DNA of 64,000 nt from positions 57,893 to 121,892 of the forward strand of contig NW_004190376.2 of NCBI RefSeq assembly GCF_000224145.3. Reading direction: 5' to 3'. The DNA is from Ciona intestinalis (taxonomy: Eukaryota; Chordata; Ascidiacea; Phlebobranchia; Cionidae). The stretch's first letter is position 1. The number at the start of each line of letters is the position of its first letter. The notes beneath the pieces were generated by a model that did not search any database, was not told the DNA's origin, and saw nothing but the letters and a program-made list of their open reading frames with translations. This document shows positions 13,458 to 25,300 of this stretch, piece after piece. A program made the translations under genes and the position numbers.

Positions 13458-13794
13458 ATGATGTGTGAACGCGGTGTTAAAACAATATATTTATTCATTT
13501 TTAAGAAGCGAGTTGTGTTTATAATAAATATTACGTCAGATTCACATAAGTTACTCTAGACAAAAATACGTGAGCAGGTACGTGCTTCGCAAAAGACGAA
13601 AATAAGTGAGAATTTGCGCCCTCTTTTACGTATGGCGCCACTTTATCCAAAGCGCTGGAGGCAAAACACGTCTTGATTGCAGAGAAAAGTTTTGTAAACA
13701 TTTGCAGGAGGCAGAATGTAAGATCAACAGGGTTAGACAGCTGACGTGAAACATGATCACGTCTGCTATTATAGCTCTAATACATGACTGTAAA

Positions 13795-13868
13795 CGTGTT
13801 TTAATAACTGTTGTTTTGTCGCCATATCTCGTCCTTTCGTTTAAAATATTTCTAAATCTTTGCTCTAC
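13795..13868 (+). repeat. Dispersed repeat piece upstream of the sulfotransferase start
   Basis: CGTGTTTTAATAACTGTTGT through TTTCTAAATCTTTGCTCTAC matches copies near 26115, 51105, 58645 and 62560. In the other copies the sequence continues CTACCGTAATCGAAGAGACA. Here it ends in CTACAG, 36 bases before the start codon. Confidence 0.6.
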
Positions 13869-13906
13869 AGTTATCAACCATTATAGGAATATAGGCACCT
13901 TTAACA

Positions 13907-15989
13907 ATGAAGGTAATTATGGCTGGGTTTTCTAAAACCGGCACCAAGACAATGTCAGCTGCCTTTAAACTACTGGGGCTGAAGAACTACGACTACTTGG
14001 AAAGTTTTTGGTTCCATGGGGATGACTGGAACCGTATATTGACCAACGATGGTTCAGTTGAGGATTTTAAAAGGATGTTTGAAGACGTTGATTCCGTCAC
14101 AGATATGCCCGCTTGTTTGTATTGGGAAGAAATACACCAAGCGTTTCCCGATGCTAAGGTTTGTGGTTGGCTTACGTAATTTTAGGACTGTGGGTAAAAT
14201 GGGACACCTTTAGCACATAATATCCAAATATCCCGATCGTGTTAACGGCTCTACAGGAGTCGTGAGGATACGGCTTGCTATAACTCGTGTTATAACGACT
14301 GTCGTTGCTCCGTCAAACGAGGATAAATACAGACGAATACACGAATAACTGCTGTTAGTAGGGTGGGGGGAGATGGGACACCTTTTCATTCTATTTTCTC
14401 GTCCTATTTAGTAGTAAACAAAGAAAATTCAAAGAATTATGAAACCGTATCTTCACGACTCCCGTAGACCATTGTTAATTGTTTAAAACACAATCAGGAT
14501 ATTTGGATATTATGTGCTATAAAAAGGTGTCCCATCTTCCCCCATCCTACTATATCTCACACTATAAAGGTTAATACTAATCGAACCATTCCATCATCTT
14601 GAAATAAACGATCCTTAAAACACTACTTCATGCAGATTGTATTCACCACACGTGAGGAGAATGAATGGTACACAAGTTTAGAGAACCAGATGCGATCGTT
14701 CAATGAGAACTTTATGTATAAATTGTTACAGCTCCTCACTCCATCTGGACGAAAATATTACACATTCTCAAACAATTTAAGTAAGACCCCGCCAACGTAT
14801 AGAGTACCGCGTTATTGGCATCTCATGACATATAGTCTTATTCACGAAACCTGCACATTTTGCAAGAAAAAGCTTATTTAGTCCTGTAGCTTATAAAAGT
14901 TTGTCATTTCGTATGTGCTGCCTAATAAACTATATATGAAGTCATATATATGTACCTAACCCCAAAGTACATATACATACTCATATATTTAATAATCATG
15001 TTTGATTTTTTATCTTTTTTTTAACAAAACTTTAACACCAGGAATAGCCTTGTTGGGCCAACCGTTTCCACATCGTTTCCATCAACGTCAAACCAATAAG
15101 ATGCTTTCATTGATGAGATACAGACGCCATAACTTGTATGTTATGCAAGTAGGTACACAGTTTCTTAAGTCGTTATATCTATTCTATGTTTGGTTTTATA
15201 TGTATATACACATAAATATATATAGTACAGTGGGTGGGAATGAGACACCTTTTCCATTGTTTTTTCGTCCAATTTGGTAGTAAACAAAGAACATTCAAAG
15301 AATTATAAAAACCGTTTCCTCACGACTCCCATGAGACCGTTGTTAATTGTTTAAAACACGATCAATATGTTTAGATATATTGTGTTAAAGGTTTCCCATC
15401 TTTCCCACCCTATTGTACTGGTCTCTATACGAATGTTTTACAGTAAGGTATTACTGAGGGCGATTTATGCCTCAGTTGGCCCATGAACCCGTTCTATCAC
15501 CTTTAGCACATAACATTTAAACATTCTGATCGTGTTTTGAACAGTTAACAACGATCTATGTATTGGAGTCGTTGGGATACGGCTTTATAAGTTTTTGAAT
15601 ATTCTTTGTTCACTACTAGATGGGACAAGAAAATATAATGAAAGGTGTCCCACCTTTCCCCATCCTACTATACGTCTTCACGCTTTAAAGATCTATATGA
15701 AATAATTCAACCCACCAAACGTCAACACTTTAACTACCTTTATCCCCAGAAAGCACCGAAGGACAAGCTTTTAGTGTACGACTTGAAGCAAGGATGGGAA
15801 CCTCTATGCAAGTTTTTAAGCGTTGAGGTTCCAAATTTCCCATTCCCTCATAAAAACAAGGGCGCCTCCGTATACGATGAAATGATGGAGGAAAACCCGA
15901 TCGCAAAGCGAGTGATAAACGAGCTTAAAGTTATCATGGCTTGCATTGGATTCTTGGCCGTGGTTTTAATCGCGTATTACTTTGCATAA
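13907..15989 (+). CDS. P-loop sulfotransferase-family protein with C-terminal membrane anchor
   Basis: Four exons, 13907-14158, 14636-14780, 15042-15148 and 15750-15989, join in phase to 247 residues. The start is followed by VIMAGFSKTGTKTM, which fits the 5'-phosphosulfate-binding loop of the small sulfotransferase family (Pfam Sulfotransfer_4 type). Exon 2 gives IVFTTREENEWYTS, with the Arg and Ser expected in the 3'-phosphate site. Exons 3 and 4 give MRYRRHNLYVMQ, LLVYDLKQGWEPLCKFL and VPNFPFPHKNKG, the usual C-terminal signature. The last 20 or so residues form a hydrophobic helix (IMACIGFLAVVLIAYYFA), so a tail anchor is likely. Exon 4 is taken to begin after TTATCCCCAG because that keeps phase and family alignment; the open frame extends further upstream into a MITE. 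Substrate unknown; PAPS use is inferred from the family. Confidence 0.85.
14184..14552. mobile_element. TAGGGTGGGG-type MITE, partial plus full copy
   Basis: A right-truncated copy (about 14184-14290) is joined to a SINE-tail scrap, then a full copy (14356-14552). All lie in intron 1 of the sulfotransferase gene, 80 bases before exon 2. Confidence 0.75.
15222..15675. mobile_element. TAGGGTGGGG-type MITEs, full plus left-truncated copy
   Basis: A full copy (15222-15417) and a left-truncated copy (about 15495-15675) fill most of intron 3 of the sulfotransferase gene. The second one feeds an open frame that runs into exon 4 and could mislead gene finders. Confidence 0.75.
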
Positions 15990-16341
15990 ACTTGTTCAAT
16001 ACGCTTAGCTGGGTTTATGTAATGTTCTGTAACTTGCTTTATCTTCGCGACTTGCTTTATCTTTATCTCTGTAACTTGCTTTATCTTCTATATTTCAAAT
16101 AACTTTCGAAACAATTCAACTCCGATTACATTCAATTAACTCTTGTTATAAATCCCTGGTCTTACAAATCTAGACATAGTTCTACATGTTTAAAATACGG
16201 TGTAATATCTTCATCATTTAAACGTATAATTCAGCCCTGATTTTTGTTCAGAAATGTATACCTTTTACACGTTCAAATCAAGAAAAATATGGTTTCAAAT
16301 CAAGAATTTCAACATCGTAAATCATAGCCCTGGTTCTCAGA
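15990..16341. other. Convergent 3' spacer
   Basis: A 352-base gap between two genes ending toward each other. It has tandem CTTGCTTTATCTT-like motifs at 16032-16090 and no canonical AATAAA on either strand that I can see. Confidence 0.5.
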
Positions 16342-19300
16342 TCAAAGCACGGTGTTCTCTTCCTTCGTTTCTTTAGTTTTGCCTTCATAGCTGTCGTCAG
16401 CAACGGTAGCACCGGAGGGGCAAACGTTCATTAGTTCTTGGAGGAATATAGTTAGGTGGTCAACGTAAGGGATCTTGAGGTTGAAGAAAACCAATGGAAA
16501 ATAAAACAGGAGACCACCGAGTGTGAATAGGGTGGCGTATAATATAAAAGGATCCGGATCGAATACAAGCGGGGTGATTACCAGGAAAGCGGAGATCAAC
16601 GTCACCGCTATAGGGATTATTATCGGGACCTGTAATGTATAAAAAAATAGTCAGTTGTGTGTGTTTGATGTACAGTGGGATGGGGGAAGATGGGACACCT
16701 TTTTATTATATTTTCTCCTCCCATTTGGTACCCTACTATATACTTTTACCTTGAAAGGGCGTTCCATATCCTTCTTTGTCCAACGACAAATAATCAGCCC
16801 AAGCGCTGACAGCCCAATGAAGAACCATTCCATAAACTGCGTGCCCTGTGGTAAACATGACAACGACAAGTTTAAAACTTTTTAGATCTCATAAAAGAAG
16901 CGGATATTGTTTTTAAATATAGTATAGTGGGTGAAGATAGGACACCTTTAGCGCATAGTAACCAAATATCCTGATCGTGTTTTAAACAATTAACAACCGT
17001 CTATAGGAGAGTCGTGAGGATACGGTTTTATAATTCTTTTAATGTTATAGTTAGCCCTCCATTCCCATTTAAATAGAAACGAAAACGGTTAGAATAAAAT
17101 TAAAACGACTAACAACCAAAGTATAAGAACCTTACAGCTACAGAGCCAACATTGAAATGAACTAAAAGGACGTAAGCAAGGCCAGACGAAGCACAAGAAA
17201 CGTAGAAAAGTAAATTGCAATTAACGTGGTTTGTAAGACGCGCGCCGGCGTCCGCGACTTAAAATTCATGCGTTGTTGGCTCCGTTGTTAGACGACTGAA
17301 TCTTAATAGGATTACGGGTTCAATGCTTGATGCTGCTACCATTGAGCATGTGTTTTTGGCAAGACACTTAACGGACATTACTTAAATCATTATACTAACT
17401 AATGGGTTGTCCAAGTTGTCAGCCATAACAGAAAAACAATCACATAGTTACATTTGTGGTATACCTGGAAAGCGGGAATGAGGTGTATGAAACAAAACAC
17501 CCATGTCAAAACGATTGTCTTTGGCCCGCCATGCGAGGATGAATAAGTTACATAAGTGGTAACCCGTAAGCGGGCACGAGGTGTATAGAACAGAACACCC
17601 GTGTTATAACGACTGTCGTTGCCCCGCCATGTAAGGATAAATAAGTTACATTAATTTATCTATATAGCCTACCTGTATTAACGAGTCAATATTGGAAGGA
17701 AAAAGGAAAATGATTATCAAAGTTAGATTGAGATAAAGTGCTGGTGTTGGGGTTAGGAATGTAACTTGTATCATTGAGAGAATCTGGAAAATTATATGTT
17801 TTATATGAGATAAGCAATTTCTGTAGTACCTACTTATGCACATACATAGTATAGGGTGGGGGGAGACGAGACACCTTTAGTACATAATATCCAAATATCC
17901 TGATCGTGTTTTAAATAATTAACAGCAGTCTTTGAAGGCGTGAAGATACGGTTTTATAGTTGTTTGAATGTTTTTTTTTGTTTACTACCAAATAGTTCAA
18001 GAAAATAGAATAAAAGGTGTCCCATCTCCCCCACCCTACTATAATATAACTTGTTAGTTAAAATGTTCCTATAAAATGTGATGTTCTAAAACATTTTTGA
18101 TTGCTTTTTGAAAAAGCAACTGGCGTGGTAGGGGATATAAAAAGGCTCATAACAAACCCTTTGTTTCGTAAATAAAGTCTTCAGTGACGTTATAAAGTAC
18201 CTGTGGCAGCAATCCTCTCTGGCCAGCCACAAACGCAATTCGTCCATTAGCAAGTGAGGAGTTATTCATGTTACCAATAACTGAAAGCGAAACGCCGACT
18301 GGTACAATCCACGCCCATGAAGTTATTGTACGGTCAGCAAGGGTTACAGCGACAGAAACTGATTGTATCATCTCAGTTGGCGTTAGCACTGTAATAACAG
18401 GAATAAAGTGTTCTTTTTTATAAGTAAGGAATCTAATCTTTGGTATTCTATTTTATATGGGTGAGGTTCTTGTCAAAGACCTGGGATTTAGGGCAGGATT
18501 GGCAGTTGGTACAGGTCAAATAATGAATGAATTAAACTTATTTATCCTCGCTTGGCGGAACAGCGACAGTATAGTTATAACACGGGTGTTCTGTTTCATG
18601 CACCTCGTGCGCGCTTACGAGTTGCCACGTATGTAACTTTGCGGGTGACCAGTTTTTGGGGATCTTTTTGTTGATGTAAACCTGATTTCTTATACATACC
18701 TGAGAAATATGCGCAGTTTGCGATTACGTACACCCCAAGTACGAAGGAAACGCCAAATATGATGGAGAAAGGTAGATTGCGTTCAGGACGTCTCAGTTCT
18801 TCAGTTATAACGTTGAGGTTTATGAATCCGGCGTACGGAAATAGACCCTGTAAGTTTAAATTCACAATTATTCACTTTGAATTATAAGACAAAACCGAAA
18901 GTTAAACCAAGCTCCCATGTTTAGCACTGTATAGTTAGGTGGGGAAAGATAGGACACCTTAACATTCTATTTTCTCGTCCTATTTAGAAGTAAACAAAGA
19001 ACGTTCAAATAATTATAAAACCGTAGCCTTAGGGCTCCCAAAAACCGTTGTTAATTGTTTAAAACACGATCCGGATATATAGATATTATGTGCTAAAGGT
19101 GTCCCATCTTACCCCAGAGTACTCTATAATGTAAACGTGGAGCATATTACGCTATGGTGGCACCATGTACCAAAATAAATACCCGCTAATAGTGCCTATA
19201 GTTGTTCTATTCCTTGTAGGCGGGTTCTATAGGATTCTAACCCATCACTCTAGTATAGTCTAGTGCAGTGCTCTTCAACCTTTTTTGGGTTGGTGAACCC

Positions 19301-22300
19301 CTAAAGTTGTTGCGACAAACTCATGCACCCCTGTATGTTTAAACAAAAAACTAATGATGTTTCGCAATTCCCAGTGATGCAAGATATAGAATTCATATAA
19401 AAAACTGTAGAAAAGTGGCTAAACTGGTTAAAAATGTTCAAAACTGAATATTATTGCTGAAAAATTGTTGAAGTTTGTGATGCACCCTTGTATACCCTTT
19501 TGCACTGGTGCACCCCTGGCATATTTTGATGCACCCTAGGATGCACCGTGCACACTGGTTGAAGAGCACTGGTCTAGTGCCACTGGAATGGTATGTAAAC
19601 CTTTGGAAAAAAAAGACTTTTTGCGTAACATGAGTATTTATCAAGAAACCTGGTAAATTGCAAGGCTGATTTCAGCTACACCGACTGTTGCCACTGTACC
19701 GTACACAGGGTTTGAAATATCGAATGCGTTGCTGAAGTTTTCGTCGGCGATTGTTGAGTCGTTAGCGACGTATACGAATGAAGAAACTGTATAGGATGCA
19801 TGTGGTGTAATACTAGAATGTCACTTATTTTTCTGCACAGAGCAAAACAACTGACAAACGCCCACAATATAGCAGGGTGGGGGAAGACGGGACACCTTTT
19901 TATTCCATTTTCTTGTCTCCTTTGGTGGTGTACAAAAAACATTCAAAGAATTATAAAACTGTATCATCACGACTCCCATAGACTGTTGTTAGTTGTTTAA
20001 AACACGATCAGGATTTGCATATTATGCGCCGAAGATGTCCCGTCTTCCCCATCCTACTATACGTGTTCTTTGTCCACAATCAAATGGGACGAGAAAATAG
20101 AATTAAAAGGTGTCCCATCTTCCCCCACCCTACTATATGCATGCATAGAGGTTAGACACATGCTTTTAATTACATACTGCATGACGTACATTGAACTCTG
20201 CATAAATATTTATTTTGTGGTCCAGAATGCTCATTACATAATTCATATTTACTCGTAACAATCATAAAACTGTCTTTTTATGTAAAGCCGGCGTTAATAA
20301 TTACCAGTAACTATAGTGTACATGAATGGGATATAAAAATAAGGTTACAAAATACACAAGTTTATTAGCTTTATACTGTTTAGGATTTTATGGTGTATAG
20401 CCATGGCCAGCAATGTTTTATTAAATATATGAGTGAATGAATGTATAGCAACTGCAGTGTAAGATGGGACACCTTTAACACATATAATCTAAATATCCTG
20501 ATCGTGTTTTAAACAATTAACAACGTTCTGTAGAATTCGTGAGGATATGGTTTTATAATTCTTTGAATGTTTTCTCGTTTACTACCAAATGAGACGAGAA
20601 AATGAAATAGAATGGTGTTTTATCTTCCCCCTACTATGTGAATAAATTTACGAGTGAAATTTATGAATAAATGAATGAGCGTACACGTTTAAATTGAAAA
20701 TACATTGTTGTCTTACCCGCCATTATAATGAGAACTGTCACCTTTGAAAACGTAAAGAAAATACCCAGCCCGGCCGCTATCTTGACGCTGTAGCAATTTA
20801 CAACGACGATGAACAGAGTAGCGGCAACGGCTATCAACTGAATAATAGATTGAGGTGGATCGCATGAGGGGTAGAACGGACGGGATATATATTCACCAAG
20901 TGCCAGACCTTGAACGGCCCCCTCTGAAATATAAAAGACCGTTATTATTAAAACACGATCAGAATTTTTTGATAGTATGTGCTAACAGTGTCCCATTTTA
21001 CCCCACTGTACTATACTATTTGTGGCAAAAGGTGTAACATGTCTTGTATATTACTAAAACGTAAATTTGAAACGTATATTGGCTTGGGGCAAGTTTCAAA
21101 ATCTGTTAAAAACATATATGTTCTTTCTGGTACGGTCTTTATGGAAGTCGCAAGGATGCAGTTTTATATTCCTTTGAATGTTCTTTGTTTACTACAAAAT
21201 GGGACAAGAAAGTTAAACGAAAAGGTGTCCCATCTTTCGCCACCCAACTATATATAAAAGACTGTACAAAACTAAACGTACTTCCGGGTATAATGAATAA
21301 GCAATAACTCCAAGCGTGAAGGAACGCCAACCCTGAACCGTAAGTTTTCATAAGGTAAGTATTGATCCCTCCTGACTCAGGAAACATCATGCCGAGTTCG
21401 CATAAGCACAAAGCTGCCAGGATGGTCAGGATACCACAGAATACCCAGATGATAAGACTCACGCCGATGCTGCCTCCGCTCATCTTCAGGATACCAGTGG
21501 GTGAAATAAAGATACCGGATCCGATCATACTGCCTGTAATATAAAATGGGTTTTTATTTATTTAACATTATTTTTCTGGTTATCATTAAATGCATGTGGC
21601 TCCGTAAAAAGAAAATTAAAAAAGTCTCGTTTGACAAAGTGTCCAAACTATATATATACTCGTATTTTGGTTCCTCCGAGAATTTTGCTGACCGACGTTT
21701 CAACGTTTTATTCAGGGCGTCTCCATCAAGGTGAAATGACATGAAAATATGTACAATACTATGGGGGTAAGATGGATGCATCTATCATCGAGTGTCATTC
21801 ATCTTGATAAAGACGACTTGAACAGGACATCAAAACGTCGGTCAGGAAAATTTTTGCAAGAAGATTAAAAAACAAGTATATATGCCTGGTAACAAAAGTA
21901 TATAGAACAAGCTATACACTCAAAAAAAAAAAAAAAAAAAAACAATAACTCACAAAGCTGCATGCGTGTTAACAACTCGTAAGCGGGAACTCGGTGTATA
22001 AAACATAACAATCGTATTATGGTCCTTGTAAAACTAACCCATCTGATTTTGTTTGAGCGATATAACTTGAAAAAGTAACAAATAGTCTAAATAACTTCGT
22101 GACGCTGAGATTAGATGAATAACTGGTGGCCCTGAGGTTCATTTCTCGCCGTATTAGACCTCACTCTTATGGAAGAGAAACAATGTTAAAGCTTAATTCA
22201 CGCTTTAACTTCAAAATCCCGAATCAGTGTGAAGTTAGTTTGTTACGTCACAATGTTGAACTGACGTCATAATCAGCCCGCCATCCAATCCTTGAAGCTG

Positions 22301-25300
22301 ATTGGTCAGATTGCTCCCGTGACCGGCGCCTCGCACCAGCTGATTACGCCCGCGTTGATTGCTCCGTAATAAAACGCCTCATCTACAAAGCTACCACGTT
22401 TCAGTTTAGATGAAGTTGTTTCCACACCAGGTTACAAGATGGAAGGTTTTAAGAAGTTTTCTTGCAAGACTTGAGTTAAGTATTATTTCATTACATTAGT
22501 ATTATATTATGTCATACTATATTTGCTAATATGCCTTTATATTATACAGTAATATTATTACAAAGTTATATACCATACTGGCATTCTGCAAGCTTTGTGC
22601 CTTGCGTTTATTACTACAATTAACGCGTTCTGTTTCAAGAATCCGCACGGTTCTTTATTACGTCACTCGCGACGTCACGCGCAATGGTTTACAATCGCCG
22701 CGTTATGTTACGTCACAAACTGTCACAATCGCTGACAGTTCGCTCTTTACCGCGCGCTCGCGTCATAGCGTCATAGCTGAAGACGTCATAGCTGAATACG
22801 TCATAGCTGAACAATATGCGACTGTGCTACACTTTCGTTTTGCGGCGTTTTTTTCATGGGGCCCCATGCGCGTTTTGCGTCGCGTCGAAAAAAGGCACAT
22901 TACTTGTATATTCTAATTATATTTGCGCAATGGGCGCGAAGCAAGAAGATCAAAGAATTGGTTAAGTATAAATCACAATTGGCTTTATTACGTACATAAG
23001 TTGTTTTCTAGAAAGATTGGTGATGTGACGTCACGAAGTGGTGATGATGCAAAAGAAGAACCCACTTCGTAAGTTCATTGTTTTGTCACAAACTTGTTTT
23101 CCGTTAAATAGAGATTTAAAGTTAAGAATTTGCAGAACATGGTATGTGACGTCATAGAGGATCAAGCGGACCATGACGCGAAAAAAGAATGAAGGTAATT
23201 ATGACGTAATAATATACAAACTGATAATACCCAATTATATTTTTACAGAAAAAAAGTCAGCGAATAAAGCTGCCGAAGAAAAGCGCAAGGTATTGTATAT
23301 TATTTTTAGTATTTGGTAACAAACGATAACTTTAGAATAAATTTAAATGTGGAATTGCTCAATTGCCTGCCTGTTACGTAACTATTACGTATAACTGTGT
23401 CTGTGACGTAACTTTACTATTTTTACAGGAGAAAACGAAGACGCCAATAAAGGGTACACGGTTTGAGGTTTGAGTATTATAAGTATGAGTTGTGTGTTGT
23501 ATGTGTGTCTTGTCTGCGCTGCTGTATTCTTATTCTGCTGGACCTAATGTTGCCAGCTATTTTTAGTCAGTCACTACTATAGTGCATTTTACATGTCACT
23601 GAAATATATGCAATGAAACTATGGCGAACATCTTGCTGGATCGGATTTTGTTGTTGTACACTCTGTTGGGTACTTCGTCTACAAAGGTCGAATCCTTCAG
23701 CGATTCTGTATCGTCCCAATCGTTTGGTGAGAACGCTATGTTGGTACACAAATACTCTAGTAATGTTAACACGCTGTATAATATGCAAACGAATGGAATA
23801 GTAACCCATTTAATATAATGTAACGTAAACTTTCCCACGTGACTAACGTTATATTAAAACGTCATGTAGCGTGATTGGGACGATGGCCAGGTCACAATTT
23901 CGCTACGACGTCGGTTCGGTGGGTCAGAGCATTGTCATGACCCTGCGTTCGGTGCGGTTACGTCAGTTTTGATTGCGTTACTTAAACGGTCAGGTAGTTG
24001 CATGGACGTCGCCGCCAGTGATGCTACGCTAGATATTTAGGTCACTACCGGCACAGTGATGCTACGCTCAGTTTTAGATCACTGTCAATACAGTTCCGTA
24101 ACAACCTGGCGCAGTTTCGTAACGGTCGATGCGGTGCGTAACATCCGGACGATATTATGTTGTGTGAAGATACGACGAGAGTATCGCGGTACCAACATGG
24201 CGGCTTACTTTTTGATTGGAACATGCGCAACCGTTTTGGCTTCGACTCCTTGCGGTCGGACATTTAATATGGTGTACACTGCAGATGATTATCCTTCAGG
24301 ATTTGAACTATAGTTTTTTTGATTATGTTTCAATGATTTTGTCGCGGTAATTGCCCTTTTGTATTATTGTCCCATTTTTGTATGGCTGATGTTATGTGTG
24401 TCGCACGTTTTTTGTTTTCTCCCGCACTTTTGCAATTTTACTATTTTTGTCACATCTTGCGCATAATCTGTGCATTCGTTGTACTGTTTTTGTCTATGGG
24501 GTTTCTTTAACCTGCGTGGACAGTAACATCTCGCAAGGGTTTCTCACCAGAGTAGAAACCCACTACCATTGGCTGGGGGCTTGTCGTGCCGTAGTGGCTT
24601 TCCACCAACGCCAGCCACATGAACTATGAAGGTATTTTAATCCTGTTTCTATTTTTCAGAAGCATCTACAAAAATGCTCTACTTTTATTTTGTTTTGCCG
24701 AATTCCTTCGTACTGTTACTGTTGCAAAATAAATATCAAATGAATTTAATTTCTACCTTCTGATGCCAGAATCTTGATACGTCATGGAAGAGTGACGTCA
24801 AATTCCCCATACACGTCACTGCGTTTTCACGTGTTTAATTTGCTATGGTCAGACTCATTGGGAGACGTTTTAGTCATAAAAAATATATATACATAGAGTA
24901 TCTTGTTTTGTAGTCTTGCAAAATGCATCGCTATACAGATATAAATCAAATCCATCTGCGTATTCATTAATCATTGGTGCCAATTAATTACAGCCCGGCT
25001 CTCTTGTAAAGGTACAAGATAACTTTGTAAAGGCAATTGGCAAGAACTGTCGGTGTTTACTACATGTATGGGTAACATGACTTGTTTTACAGAAGAGGTG
25101 ATTTCGTTTTTAATATAGGTATAATATAGTGTGTTATAGCATTCATAGGTCTACCATTCTGGTAACGTTATCTTTGCCGTTGTACATATTTCATGACATT
25201 GTTATCTTGTGTTCACAATGACGTATGTGATTACCAAGTTACCTAGACGCCGTTAAAAACAAACGAGCGGGAAAGAAAGCTCGTATACTTTCCACGCAAT

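Larger units (their letters stand above)
12353..13906. other. Spacer between importin-4 and the sulfotransferase gene
   Basis: A divergent intergenic region that should hold both promoters. I see no clear TATA box. It contains a small inverted-repeat element, MITE copies and, at 13795-13868, a piece of a dispersed repeat ending in a splice-acceptor-like TTTGCTCTACAG. Confidence 0.5.

Noticed and set aside
15645..15749. Upstream extension of the sulfotransferase last exon
   Set aside because: The frame is open but begins in a MITE and would insert about 20 residues into the conserved join between RRHNLYVMQ and KAPKDKLLVYD; the TTATCCCCAG acceptor fits phase and family.
13070..21255. Peptides repeated in many frames (for example VSHLPPSY types)
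   Set aside because: They are translations of the terminal repeats of the TAGGGTGGGG MITE.
22602..22916. 104-codon plus-strand frame in the CRE-rich island
   Set aside because: Arginine/serine-rich only because of CGTCA repeats; overlaps the tandem CRE array and shows no protein-like pattern.
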